DNA of 64,000 nt from Morella rubra (lineage: Eukaryota > Streptophyta > Magnoliopsida > Fagales > Myricaceae). The stretch lies in contig CM025849.1 in assembly GCA_003952965.2 (NCBI GenBank), positions 33,206,128 through 33,270,127 of the forward strand. Reading direction: 5' to 3'. Shown piece after piece: positions 45,263 through 58,339 of the stretch (positions are counted from its first letter, which is position 1; the number at the start of each line of letters is the position of its first letter). A program made the translations under genes and the position numbers. Under the pieces are notes generated by a model. The model saw only the letters and a program-made list of their open reading frames with translations. It was not told the origin of the DNA and did not search any database.

Positions 45263-47150
45263 GGTTTTGAATTAATTGATCTATGGGAAAGTTTGCACCA
45301 TTAGGTATGGAAAAGAATAAAGAAAAATTGTACAACAAAGAAAATGAAAAACATTGTTGTACTATTCGCTTTTGCCATAGCATATATGCATTGATCTTCA
45401 TTAATTATATACATGTACTGCATAAGCCTCTAGTGAAGTGCATAGACTTTGATTGGAAAAATTTCTATGTTTTTTGTGATTATAAAAAAGTCTTCTTAAG
45501 CTGTTTTTTTTGTTGATAATATGGGCACATTTACTGAGACTTAAAGCATTTTTATAAGGGAGAAATAAAAGGATTCTTTGTCATTGTTGTCCTCCATGAA
45601 TAAAACTACATAGCTTCTATCGTGTAACGCAAGTGTACGACAACTAAAGTGATGATTTTAAGGATTAATTAATCCGTTACTCCACGTGTTTAACTTTTTT
45701 CAATTTACTTACTCAATTTTAATTCTTTTATGAGAGTTCTTGAATTTAACTACTTTTTCTAAGATGGTCTTTTTTTCTAGACACAGACCACAAATTAGGT
45801 TAGTACCGAAGGCAGAATCTACTGGTAATTAGAATTGAATGCCTAAATTGACATCCAGTTTGGCAATTGCTGAAATTCTGGTAATTTTGGAATTAGATGC
45901 CTGAATTCCGGTCGGAGGAATCCAGGTGGTTTGGGTCAGATTTAGGCTCAAACCGCCTGAATAATTGCCCGTACCGCCAATTTTTGGGCTTTGTAGTTTG
46001 GACGGATTTTTATTTTATTTACTATTTATAATCTGGATGTTAGATCCATTTAAATTTTATTGTGGATGAAATGTTCATGATAAGACTTAAAAAAACAGGA
46101 GTGACAGATACATAAATCATAAATACATCAATGGAAGAAAAACTATACAAATTTACAATCCAAAATCAAAATAAAAAAACTACAATTGAAGTCACAATTA
46201 CAAAAGTCACAAAGGAAAAAAGAAAAGATTGATTCTTTAATGGAAGAAAATGTTGGCCATATTGGTAAAAACCTCAAAACATCACTGCCATAAATACTTG
46301 ATTATGGTAGTGTTAGCTTTGTATGACCTTTTTATGTATGTCCATAATATTTAATGACCAACTACCAAAGATTGGTCACTAAAACTCTAAAGACTAAACT
46401 AGTTTAACTAAATGCATACCAATACCTAACTTGAACCTAAATGCCTAACACCTAATTTGAACTTAAATGCCAAATTGACTACTTTCCAAAACATCACCCT
46501 ATCAACATTACGGAAATAGAAACAAGAGTATAAAATCGATCAAATAAAACAAAAATCCAAATTGCTAATTACCCTATTTGTTGTCCATCATGAATAAAGA
46601 ATTTGGATCCATCTTTCAAATATTGGTTTTCAAGAATCAAAGGAAATAAAAGTTGGCTAACCATTGGCTTTAGATGTGACCATATTAGATTATGACCACA
46701 TCCACAATACATTAGCATAAGCCGGCCTTTTCTTTATATGCGTTGAAGTTTAGGGGGACTAAAACTTTCAATTTGAAAATGAAAACTAAAATAATTTTTT
46801 AAAAAACAAAAAAGAACAAATAAACCAAAGAGTACATAAAGAAAACTTCAAATTCATACGAATCCATGAACCATAAACAGTTTCGCAACACTCCAAATCC
46901 AAACAATTTCACAACACTTCAAATCCAAACAAATTCAATCTCATCCTCCAATATTATCTCCGATTATCATTAACCTCTCATTCTTGAATCTCCAGTACAC
47001 AACCAATTAACCAAAACATTAAACATATCACAAATATTTATTCAATGCATATAAATACTAAACATATCACAAATTTTAATCCGAATCAATGCAAATTTCC
47101 AACTCAATCACATAGATTCATGTTCAATTGTTCATAACTTCATATTTCCA
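45263..47150. other. Intergenic AT-rich DNA
   Basis: 45790-46010 is somewhat GC-richer, with repeated GAATT(C/A)-type words (TGCCTGAATTCCGG). No gene or bounded element could be supported. Confidence 0.4.
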
Positions 47151-47151
47151 C

Positions 47152-47884
47152 TACAAAAAAAAAATGGTCTTTAGTGGTGGTCGCTAAAACACCGTTAAAA
47201 AAAACTCTATAGCGACATTTGTGTAAAAAAGGCCACTATAGGTTATCTACAGCAGCGCTTTTTGGAAAACGCTGCCAAAAGTTTGACTTCTAATGGCGAA
47301 TTTCAAAAAAGGCCAATAGATATAGCATTGTAGCAGTGTTTTGTTAGTTTTTTACAAAACCCTGCCACAAGTTTGATTTTTAGTGGCGTTTTCCACAAAT
47401 GCAACTAGAAGCCGAACTGTTGGCGACATTTTGCCGAAAACGCTGCTACAGGTGTGTGAGTTTTAGCAGCATTTGTTTCTAAAGCGCTGGTAAAACTTAA
47501 CAAAAATGCTATAACAGTGTTTTTTACACCAAACGCCGCTGTAGCACTCTCTATAGCAGCGTTTTTCTAAAAAAATGCTGCTATAGACGATTACATAATT
47601 ATTTATTATTAAGTTATTTAATGTTAATAATTATTTTTATGTTATATAATATATATATATTGTATAGTAATGTTTTTGAAAAAAATTTATTCTAGGGGAC
47701 CCACTTAAATAAAATATGATTCGAGAGAGCGTTATGAAAATTGTAGTTGTTATATATATAACCTGGTGATTATGTTGTTGTTGTATAATGTGTTATATAT
47801 TATTACATCACCATATATTATGGGATATTTTATAGTATGTATGTATGTCATGCTTAAATATTATGTGTATAGTATAGTATTTGT
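47152..47884. mobile_element. Non-autonomous CACTA-like remnant, left end only
   Basis: Starts CACTACAAAAAAAAAATGG at about 47152, a CACTA terminus. 47190-47590 is filled with inverted short motifs around TATAGCAGCGTTTTT and AAAACGCTGCTA(C/T)A, typical subterminal repeats. No right terminus was seen before the segmental duplicate starts at about 47885, so the element may have been cut at the duplication breakpoint. Confidence 0.65.
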
Positions 47885-48860
47885 ACAACCTATGTGCCAT
47901 TAGCGTGGGACCTGAGATTTTAAAGACATTGGTGTATGCAGGTCTTAGGGTTTGTTGCGATGATGTAGATCATGGGCTTCATTAATGTATTCATCAGTTC
48001 CAAAACACTTAACCCTGGTGAAAGTGACAACTTCCCTTTGTGGTCCTTTTCAAAAGTAATTCTGACCATTGTAGATTGATTTGAATTTACTAGGAAGTTT
48101 TGGGACAGTTAGAGTCTAATGAAAAGTCTAACTTAAATATCAGGGAAAAAAAGTACTTCAGAACTAACTTGTGCATTCTAGTAGCAAGGTAAACAATTTA
48201 TGAGGTACATGGACAAGTCTCCTCCCACTAGATTTAGGGTTAAGTTTTACTGGATTCCCGTTATTGTTCTGTGTACACAGTGATCCATGTGGCAGGGTAC
48301 CTTAGTGTACAATCAAGCTCCCTCTATTTATATTCATAGACTTCTAGCGGGGGATTTCTAAAATGAGTCATGGCTATGTTAATGATCATTGTAGTGTTCA
48401 AGCATGCTGCAATGGTGCACAAGGCAAAATATTTCCAGTCTGGATGGATTTAATTTGTGGAGATAGGAGGTGAGGGCTTTAGTTTGGCAGTGAAGGAAAG
48501 CCAAAAGGCCACTAGTTTTAGTTCTTGAAGATAGTTTTGGCAATATGAACTTCGGAGGGAAAAATATACAGTCAATTATAGGTCACTTCTACATGTTACA
48601 GCATGGGGTTCAGAGTTAGGTATCCAAGCCACAATTTTCATGCATCGTAAAATAACTTTTTATTTTGTTGTAGTGGTTAGAAACATTGTAAGTAGAACCT
48701 GGTAAAATTTTTTGTCTTGATTGTTCAAATAGGATCCATAGTCAAGCTGAACCATTTTAAGCACATACTGTTGTGGTTTCTTAACCTTTTTTTTTTTTTT
48801 TCAAGTCTCGTCTTCTCGTTTGGTTTTTTGAATCTGGATTAAGGTAATGCCATTTCTCAG

Positions 48861-49518
48861 GCTTCTCAAATATGATATGGAAAGAGAGAAAGGAAGTGGA
48901 GAACAGGAAGGTAGTTGATCTAGGCGGAAAGGTAAGAATCCTTTGCACTTTTCCTATGTTCACTAGTAGCTATATTCAGTTTGCGAAGGGAAGTACCCAA
49001 ATGGTGAACACTGGTGAAATATTTTCATTGGCAGTGGCCCTATTATTTATAGTTTAAACTTCCCAAATCTGTGCTTACCCTTGAAACAGCCTCCCAAGAA
49101 GCAGAGACTACCCCTCAGTGTGGCACGACCAATGATAAAGAAACAAAAGGAAAGAGAGCAGAAAATGCTAGAAGAGGTGATTGATTTCTTCGGTCATCTT
49201 TCTTTAATGTTATGGGCATTAAGTATTTATAGTTTTTCTGACTATTGCTACTTTTAGCGTTTGATTCTTGGGGAAATTTGGAGGCAAGCATGTGGCAATG
49301 CTAAGAGATCAGTGGGGAGACGCAAGCCTGAGGACCGAGTTCTGAAAGCAAGCGAAGGACACTTCAGAAATGGTGTACTTGACGTAAAGCATCTGTTACG
49401 TCCGACTCCATCTACAGTAAATGATTCTGGTAGCCACAGGTTCACCAAAGGGAAAACAAAGGGAGGTGGGAAGAAGAATGGAGGTAAGAAAATGGGTGGT
49501 GGTAGGAAGCGCCACTAA
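48861..49518 (+). pseudogene. DUF4602 gene, partial duplicate lacking exon 1 (copy 2)
   Basis: Exons 48861-48931, 49090-49176 and 49258-49518 correspond to exons 2-4 of the gene at 35160-38650, with all splice sites kept. The C-terminus is the fuller form, ending GGKKMGGGRKRH. In the last exon an inserted G near 49272 and a deleted G near 49291 compensate, so about seven residues change (LGEIWRQACGN against LGKFGGKHGGN) and the frame then recovers. The first exon is absent because the duplication starts inside intron 1, so a normal protein cannot be made unless a new first exon is used. Confidence 0.8.
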
Positions 49519-49996
49519 ATGCAAGCAAGATTGGGAAATCTTATCGATGAAACAGATAAAATCAGTTTGTAGTCTAGGCCCTGTTCTCAGAGAAATGAAC
49601 TTGAGCCTTGTTCATTATTTTGTGTTTTCTTTTTCTTTTGCTCGGGGCTCTTCATTTTGGTTTAAATTTGAGCATTTTAAGTTTGCAAACAAATTCTGTC
49701 ACACATAGCCTTGATGCTGGAAAGTGGAAACCTTCTTTATATCAGAACATTCTTCGGGCTAGGGGAGGTACGGTCAGCCACACGCTAATTCTAGAGAAGC
49801 ATTATCAATGCTCAATGCTCAATTCTCTAATAATTATATTAATGAGATCTCTGGCCTTCAAATCATATCTAAGCAGGATGAGGAAGGACAAGACAATGAC
49901 ACAGCCAGGGCTAATGGATGAACCAACACAATATATTTACCCGTGGGAGGAGTAGGTGGAAGAAGATGGACAACTAGACGACGCTATTGATATACC

Positions 49997-51133
49997 TGTT
50001 AGGATTCCTAGTCAAGGACTCCAAAACAATCACCATCTCCTCCGCGCGATCCGCTCCAACATCACAATTGATCCTCTTGAACCATTTCAAGTAACATACG
50101 AGCGTGGTAAATAAGATCTAACACACAAGAAATGAAGAATACCTCACTGTTATTACGAAGAACGTGGTCTAAGGATTATTAGTCCTTTCGAACCACAAAG
50201 AACACTCGTACTAGGGTTATTAGCCCAAGCACGCCCAAACTTAAGAGGTTATTAGCCCCCAAGTCTATTGGCATAAACGTGCCTATGCCTGGCCAACACT
50301 CACAAGCTCTCTAAGCTCACAAACACAACTCTCTGAATGAATGAATACAAATGTTCCTGAGGGGTGCTTATATAGGCATCATCAAGAGCTTACAAAATCC
50401 TACCAACCCAATCAAATCAAATCTAAATCAAATCTTCCGATTCTAAGAAACAATTCCTAGAATCAAGGAGATTTGACGATATATGCCTAAAACAACTCAA
50501 CTCAAAAGGAAAACTAATCTTCTAGAGTTTAGGAGAAATATCCTAAATCTAGAAAATATGATTTATTCAATCACTCACCACAAGGAAATCAATCTCTGAA
50601 GATACCTCCATAAAGTGCTTGATCTCGCCGTCGTCCGCTGCCCTACACGGTGGCGCCGCTGCCATTCTCCTCCATGGGTGGTGATACTCTTCCGACTCCC
50701 CAGGTCATGCTCATCACATCCCGCCCTATCACCGCTAAGGTTGGTGGTGCTCTGCCGCTGATGGTGGCTGCTGTGGGTAGCCACTCTTGATCATCTGCTG
50801 GTTAGCTTGGTTGGTGGCTAAGGTTTTACTGGCACAATATTAGTGCAAGTCTCGGTGTTAGCCATGAGCTTGCCATGGCATGTCTACGGCTGGCTGACTG
50901 GCATACTGGGCTGTCGTGGCTTGTCAGGGTGCTGTGTTCCTTGCTTCGCGCGCGCACGCTGATGCCATGCATGGCTGTGGTGCTTCGGCTGCGCGCGCTA
51001 TAGTGTGTCATGTGCTCCTGCCGTGCGCTGTGGGCATGTCAGGGCGCCCATGGGTGTCACTGGGGCCGTATCTCTCAACTTATCCTCCTTGTCGTGGCCA
51101 TGTAGGCCATGGTCTTTACTTGGGATCCTTTCA
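49997..51133 (-). mobile_element. Solo LTR, 1137 bp, with target duplication ATACC
   Basis: Begins TGTTAGG and ends TTTCA on the plus strand, flanked by ATACC at 49992-49996 and 51134-51138. The site is empty in duplicate A (about 39145). On the minus strand a TATA-like CCTATATAAGCACCCC (about 50378-50363) precedes a plausible transcript start, so the LTR is oriented minus. The minus-strand U3 half (50560-51130) is unusually GC-rich. No internal domains, so it is a solo LTR or very short non-autonomous element. Confidence 0.82.
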
Positions 51134-52189
51134 ATACCATCGAAAACAACGAATGCTTTAAAAGCAACACTTCTCTTAGAACTGCAGAGTCTAGGTGTTG
51201 GTCATAATCTCTTCCTCGAACCTTCCAGGTTACGTAATACTAGCTGCAAAGGTCACAATTGTAATAATTACTGTAGCCACTACTAAATGTAATATGTGTA
51301 GTCACTGCTAAATGAACTCTTTAAGTGTTTGCACCGACTCTTCTTTCTCTTGCTTTTGCATCGCCAGCTTCCTCTTAAGGTCAACGACATCATTAAATAC
51401 TGGTTTCCCCAAATATACTTACGATATATTTTAGTGGTGAAATATTTATTATGCAAAATTATGAGTATAGAAACGTAATACAATCACAAATGAATCAGAC
51501 GTTTTTTTTCACATATAATCTCTGTATGACAAAGATGAATAAAGATATATGAATCTATTTTCAACATATATAATAAGATCTATTTCCAACACGTGATAAA
51601 TTAGATGCAACAATAATCACTTTAAGTGGATGACAGATATGATGAGGTAGTTTTTTCTTCTTCTTTCTAATCTGCGTGAACCACGAGTGTTTGGAAACAG
51701 CTACAATCTGGTGAAACAATAATTGCTTCAAGCGGAAGCCGTCCCCTTTATCAATTTTAAAAATCCAGGCATGTTTTTAAAATAATATAGTTAATGTTTC
51801 AAAAGTTTTAGAAATATTGATGGTAGGTAAAGTCATTGAGTACCCCATATGCAACTGCTCTTGAAATGAATGGGAGGATCGAACAGACAAATCGTAATTG
51901 ATGACGCTATGGCAACTAGTGGACAGCGCCCATATCTTATGATATAAAAACCACCTTATTCTTATAAAAATACCTTGACAGTGGCATTATGTGGAGAGTC
52001 GGTGTGGTTACGATGAGAGTTGGAAGGGCATGATGGCGTGTCAACATTCACTAGTTCACTAATATATAGCCAGGGTGTGAAACCTCCTCATATCATTCAA
52101 GAGTCGTAGCTACAAATTCATTTTATATCCAAGCTTTAGGTAAGTTCAAAATATGTGGTATTTGCAACAACACACTACAGGAATAAAGG

Positions 52190-52530
52190 CCTATAGCGGC
52201 GGCCGTACACCGCCGCTATAGGTTCCAAAACCGCTGCATATCCTATAGCAGCGTTTTTTAGCGCGGTCGTGACCGCCGCTATATCTCCGTCGGCACCCTA
52301 TAGCGGCGGTTGTGGAGACCGCTGGTGTATACGTTGGCTATATAGCGGCGGTCACACATGACCGCCGCTATAGAGCAACTTTTTGCCGGACGATCTGTAG
52401 CGGCGGCCAATGACCGCCACTACATGTTTTTTAGCGGCGGTATAGACATGTTTATAGCGCGGTTATTGACCGCCGCTATAACCCTTTACGTTGGTTTCAC
52501 CTATATGCGGTCAGTGACCGCTGCTATAGG
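52190..52530. repeat. Palindromic GC-rich subterminal repeats of the second CACTA element
   Basis: Copies of AGCGGCGGT and its complement ACCGCCGCT recur at short spacing, mostly as inverted pairs around CA(N)TG cores (for example 52344-52373 and 52397-52425). These are likely transposase-binding sites that can form hairpins. Confidence 0.85.
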
Positions 52531-52739
52531 TTTTTTTTTTTAAAATTTTTTTTTTTATATTTTCCTACCATACAAATTTGTTTATATGAGATTTTAATTG
52601 ATTAATGGAAACAAAGAAAAGTGCAATAAAACAAAATATATTTCATTATAAGGGGGTCTTACAAGTTTTACATCAAACAAAAATAAGTTAATGGTATTTT
52701 CTCAGTAGACTAAAAGCTAACAAGTCATGACATTGAAGT

Positions 52740-54000
52740 ACAAATAACTCTAAATTTAATCCTGTCCACCTTCAGCACCATCTGCTCCTCCACTTTCTGC
52801 GTCATCGGCATTGTCTGCTATTACAATAATGTAAAATTAACAAACAGTAATGACATGAACAAAGCTAAAAGAGCTTCATAAATTCATAAAACTAAATTAA
52901 TAACAGTATTCATTTATGTTTGTATCTTACCAACACTTGTTTTCCGACTTGCATGAGATGATCTATGAATTGCTGGTGAAACCTGATTGTTATTGGGAAC
53001 ATCTTGGTATTGACGTTGCTCCTACAACAGTTAAACAAACATTAATTAACTACGAAATATACATAAATAGAGTCAATAGTAATATTTAAGGATAAGTAAA
53101 TAAAACTTTTACCCAAGCTTGTGCCATATTGTATTGTAGATTTAGCGATGCTACTTCAGACTCCACATTGAACTCTATTTCCTAAATACGGCTCTCTCGT
53201 TACTAGAGGATGTCAGCTGACTGTTATCTTACGTTGGTGTTGGTAGGATGAGATGAATTGAGTTGGTCCTAATCCAACGCGCGAATGCGACCATGTCGTT
53301 CTTGGACCAATTACTTGTGTATATCGGTCAGATGGTGACCAACCGATTGCCATCCACTCTAAATTCTCAGAAGTTTGTGAACTTCCTGAATCGTTCAGTC
53401 CAATCTCCTCCATTCGCCTCTGAGAAGTACAACGTACAATTAAATTTTAAATTAATAATTCGCACATAAATCAAAATTCCAAATGTAATAATAACATACT
53501 ATTTTCTTCTGCTACGTCGATTTATTGAGATCCGTCAGAACGCATATGGACAGTTTATATAATATCCGCTCGATTGATTGGAACTTGTTTCTCTTTTTCC
53601 TGCATCAAAACACGAAATCATGATAATAATCTTTAAGATACAAATAACGAACTGACAATGATAATACATACTATTTAATAAAAGTAATGAAAGTACTACA
53701 TACCAATTAGTGAGCATAACGTGCGAAGCTCCTTGATCCTACAGTGTGGACCGTCATTTGAAGCGATCTATTTTGTTTTCCAGCATTACTTCGATGCTGT
53801 ATTAACATCAAGACAGTTAAAATTAATAAAAAGTTATATTCATAAAAATTATAATACGAATAAATAAATGTAATAACCCGTCCTCATCAGAATACCAAAT
53901 CACTAATTTGACAAAAATTTCTCTAATAACGATCTGTGAGAGTCATTATTCCATACTGACTTGAGGCGTAACCATCATCAAAACATATTGTACAGACTTA
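52740..54000 (-). pseudogene. C-terminal En/Spm transposase-type exons of the second CACTA element
   Basis: On the minus strand, an exon at 53410-53213 contains RYTQVIGP followed by an R-G-VGLGPT pattern, like the GRVRGxGxGxTP motif of Ptta/En/Spm proteins. Further down, 52820-52755 reads ADNADDAESGGADGAEGG with a stop at 52757, an acidic tail. The intervening DNA is AT-rich and intron-like. Confidence 0.55.
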
Positions 54001-54889
54001 ATAACTACACTTTAATCCTCAACATCCTACTCTCCTAAACTTTACAACCAAGGTCTTTATCAAATATCCCCCAAGAGGCTCGATGTAAACCGTGTCTGCA
54101 AAAACATACCCAAACAGTAGTGGAAGTCCATTGATTAAATCATATATTTGAATAACAATTTTTGACAAATATACCAAATTGATTAATCTACCGTATTGTA
54201 CTCTCACATACATCCTCTTTATTATACACTGGGCTTACCCAGTCCCCGCAATCTATGGAGGATTTGAATGCCGCAACCGAGATCAAACACAGCCAAGTTA
54301 AATTCTGTTAAATATTCACCCACTTCATCAACCACATATTGTGCCCTATGCCATTGAATTTTGATATGGAATCAGATACATCCTTACCTTCCAATCATCA
54401 ACGATCCGCCATGCCGTCGTGCCGTCCACCTATTCCCGGAGCTTAGTTTTTGTAAAATGCACCTGCACATATTTAGCAGTGAACGATAATATCGAAGAAC
54501 ATATCCTAGATAATCCTATGTAAACTAACAATTATTCATTATCGTTTCATATACGATTAATCTAATTAGGATTCGACAGATAGCATACGTAAGCCTTTAA
54601 GAAATGCGCAATGCTATGACTGCTTCGCTTCGTTGTTATGCCGATTGTACTTTTACGTATTTGTGCACAGGCCGTTGATGAAGAAGATGTAGTCCTGAAT
54701 CTCTTCCTCGTTATTGTACCTATACAATATTTAAGCATGCATAAAAGTGATTTCAATTTAAAATTCAACAATACAAAACATTTCGTTAAACAAAACAACG
54801 CCAATAAAACATATATATTGTAAATCTGAGCATGTAAAAAAATATATTTCATGCACAAAAACAGAGACATATTTAACATACCATAGGAA

Positions 54890-57191
54890 ATTCCTGAAGT
54901 ATATCTAGTGATGTTCCTTCCACCACATTTCTAAACCACGTCAAATCATCGTGTACATTCACAATGTTTTGCTCAACGTTGAAATTGTAAAGTTCATTTT
55001 CACAGTAGTCATCAATGTCGTCATCATTACCAGCATCAAACACATATCTTGGTTTGATCTTGACAACTACTTCCCAATTTAGATGCCTTTCATCTCTAAC
55101 TCCATTAAGATCATTTGAAGAGCTCTGGTCCCATAATTATTGAAATGAGATCCATCGCTTAATTCATCTCAGTATGCAACTAAACAAAAAATTATATTAA
55201 ACAATCGAATCCAGAACCTCAAATCAACTTTATAATCCCCTACCTAAATTAAGCGTTGTAATAGTCGGTATCAGCCCAATCACATTTGATAGTCATCAAA
55301 ACATCATGAACACAAATAGTTAGGTCTCATTATATAACTTAATATACATCTGCCATCGTTAAAGTATGTTGCCCCTTTCAACATTCACACATAACTCCAC
55401 TATATTGATTTTTAGCCATTTTCATCTGTCTTTCTGTACTTAAATTTCAGCACCGATTATATAACATATCAGCTCTAAATGAGTCTAGCTACGGGTTTGA
55501 ACCTTTGTATGCAAAAGCCATCAACTCTATTTGAAGTGATGCTCATCATCCCGATCATATTATGATACCATATTTCCATCGAACAAACAATCAAGATTAA
55601 ATATTAATCTAAGTTTCAATAGTAATCACCAATACAAACATTGTATACAACCATAACACATAAACATAGTTTCCGAAACCAGTCACAAAATTGGCATCCC
55701 TATGCATCTTATTCTCGATCACATAACTGGTGGTCAACTACTACGATTTCTTGCCTTCAATCCTCCTTATGCATTCTACACATCGACAACACAATTCTCC
55801 TGTCAAATAAATGTCACCATCGAAAAAAACATGTTAATGACATATTTTAGAAGTTAACATCCACTTACGTTCTCGAATTGAATGTAACTCATCGCAATTA
55901 AAAATGTATATACTGATGGAGCCTTGCATGCACTGTTTTCATTCAAGACAACAAATATATTCCTAACCCATAGTATCCTCTTCTACATTTCTTGTGAATC
56001 TATAAGATCGTTGGACTGATCATAAATATCTTGAGACAAAATGATTAAGCCAACTTCAGTCTGCTTATATAGCCCGGTATCAGCAGATAGAGCCTTCAGT
56101 ATCGGCTGTTAGACGCCACGTATGATTTTAAAACTGTGTGCATAAGTCACCTAATATCAATTTAATAGTTAACTTTATAAATACAACAACGATGACAAAG
56201 AAACGTATAACATATCCAATAATCATAATTACCTGTTCAATAAAGCATCCACCGAAGTGAACCGGTCCTACCATGTCTTTACATTCTGCAACCAGCATGA
56301 ACGACCAAGTGCACCATAACATTAAAGAATGCAGTCGAAATATCCTTTCAATAACAACATAAGTTATAGTATTGAGCCTCAAGATCATCTTAATCCAATC
56401 TATCCGTATATATATGAACAAATTTCTAAAAAACAATCCAATGAGATCAAAGGAGAAACAAACCATGCTAAGGCAATATCTTCTATCAACAACATCAATG
56501 CTACATACCAAGATGCTGACATCATACCGTTCAAACCTATGATATTACTTTGTTGAAGCTTGACACAACGTGATATGTTCGAAGCAAAACCATCTGGAAA
56601 TTTCGCATTCTTTATCACATTTAGAAAGCATTCTTTCTCTTCACTAGTCATTGAGTAGCAAGCACCAGGTAAATGAACCTTTCCTGCATCAGTGATCTTT
56701 GGATGGAGATCTTGTCTTATTCCCATGCTTTATAAGTCAAGACGTTCCTTATAGTTATCTTTTGTCTTGTCGTCCACATTTAACAATGTACTAATGATAT
56801 TGTCCATTACGTTTTTCTCTATATGCATGACATCTAGATTATGGTGTAACATGTTATCTTTCCAATAAGACAATGTGAAGAAAATACTTTGCCTCTTCCA
56901 TACACTTGACTGAAAATGTAAAATACCCTGTAATTCCCTTAAAATATCATCACCGGTCATAAAATAGGATGGTGGAGTCATTTCATAAGTAACGTCAAAT
57001 GATCTTTGATCTCTTATCCACCTATGATTTAATGGTAAAAACCGTCTATGCCCCATATAGCAAAATTTCCTGCCATTACCCAACCACCGTGAACGAGTTT
57101 GAAACATACAACATGGACAAGAAATACGTCCTTTTGGTACTCCATCCAAATCAACCATATCAGGGAAATCGATTAAATTATCCACAATCAC
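54890..57191 (-). pseudogene. TNP2-like CACTA transposase (second element)
   Basis: The open frame 57191-56730 contains RISCPCCMFQTRSRWLGNG, KFCYMGHRRFLPLNHRWI, HHNLDVMHIEKNVMDNIIS and DDKTKDNYKERLDL, the hallmark of Transposase_21. After a stop it continues at 56726 with a DUF4218 segment (KFPDGFASNISRCVKLQQ). Near 55090-54895 a C-terminal piece reads HLNWEVVVKIKPRYVFDAGN and DDDIDDYCENELYNF. The N-terminal part would lie in or beyond the gap. Stops between blocks make it probably inactive, although some may be introns. Confidence 0.8.
55140..56100. other. Interior of the second CACTA element, no clear exon
   Basis: AT-rich stretch between the TNP2 core and its C-terminal piece. Probably decayed exon and intron sequence; no motif could be read. 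Confidence 0.4.
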
Positions 57192-57339
57192 AAGTTCGCA
57201 CCCATCTTAAAACATATCTTTCTACAATGTCAAATTACTCTAAATCCAACATCCCACAAACTCTTTAAACCAAAATCAATGGTCCATAGATTATTATCAT
57301 CTATCTTGAAAGATATTCTTCCTAGTAATAATTAAATAC

Positions 57340-58339
57340 NNNNNNNNNNNNNNNNNNNNNNNNNNNNNNNNNNNNNNNNNNNNNNNNNNNNNNNNNNNNN
57401 NNNNNNNNNNNNNNNNNNNNNNNNNNNNNNNNNNNNNNNNNNNNNNNNNNNNNNNNNNNNNNNNNNNNNNNNNNNNNNNNNNNNNNNNNNNNNNNNNNNN
57501 NNNNNNNNNNNNNNNNNNNNNNNNNNNNNNNNNNNNNNNNNNNNNNNNNNNNNNNNNNNNNNNNNNNNNNNNNNNNNNNNNNNNNNNNNNNNNNNNNNNN
57601 NNNNNNNNNNNNNNNNNNNNNNNNNNNNNNNNNNNNNNNNNNNNNNNNNNNNNNNNNNNNNNNNNNNNNNNNNNNNNNNNNNNNNNNNNNNNNNNNNNNN
57701 NNNNNNNNNNNNNNNNNNNNNNNNNNNNNNNNNNNNNNNNNNNNNNNNNNNNNNNNNNNNNNNNNNNNNNNNNNNNNNNNNNNNNNNNNNNNNNNNNNNN
57801 NNNNNNNNNNNNNNNNNNNNNNNNNNNNNNNNNNNNNNNNNNNNNNNNNNNNNNNNNNNNNNNNNNNNNNNNNNNNNNNNNNNNNNNNNNNNNNNNNNNN
57901 NNNNNNNNNNNNNNNNNNNNNNNNNNNNNNNNNNNNNNNNNNNNNNNNNNNNNNNNNNNNNNNNNNNNNNNNNNNNNNNNNNNNNNNNNNNNNNNNNNNN
58001 NNNNNNNNNNNNNNNNNNNNNNNNNNNNNNNNNNNNNNNNNNNNNNNNNNNNNNNNNNNNNNNNNNNNNNNNNNNNNNNNNNNNNNNNNNNNNNNNNNNN
58101 NNNNNNNNNNNNNNNNNNNNNNNNNNNNNNNNNNNNNNNNNNNNNNNNNNNNNNNNNNNNNNNNNNNNNNNNNNNNNNNNNNNNNNNNNNNNNNNNNNNN
58201 NNNNNNNNNNNNNNNNNNNNNNNNNNNNNNNNNNNNNNNNNNNNNNNNNNNNNNNNNNNNNNNNNNNNNNNNNNNNNNNNNNNNNNNNNNNNNNNNNNNN
58301 NNNNNNNNNNNNNNNNNNNNNNNNNNNNNNNNNNNNNNN
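57340..58339. other. Assembly gap, exactly 1000 N
   Basis: The run of N has the round length used for gaps of unknown size. It hides the junction between the second CACTA element and the LINE. Long open frames across it are artefacts. Confidence 0.99.

Larger units (their letters stand above)
47885..52172. repeat. Segmental duplication, copy B
   Basis: Counterpart of 37160-39660, interrupted by a solo LTR at 49997-51133 and ended by a CACTA insertion at 52173. The DUF4602 exon 1 and most of intron 1 are not included. Confidence 0.85.
52173..57339 (-). mobile_element. Second CACTA (En/Spm) transposon, transposase on minus strand; other end lost in gap
   Basis: The terminus CACTACAGGAATAAAGG starts at 52173; the duplicate without insertion (39655) shows the empty site. 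52190-52530 holds at least six copies of a self-complementary motif, TATAGCGGCGGTCA/TGACCGCCGCTATA. A transposase region follows on the minus strand, so this is the 3' end of the element. The opposite terminus is not seen before the 1000-N gap at 57340. Confidence 0.88.
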
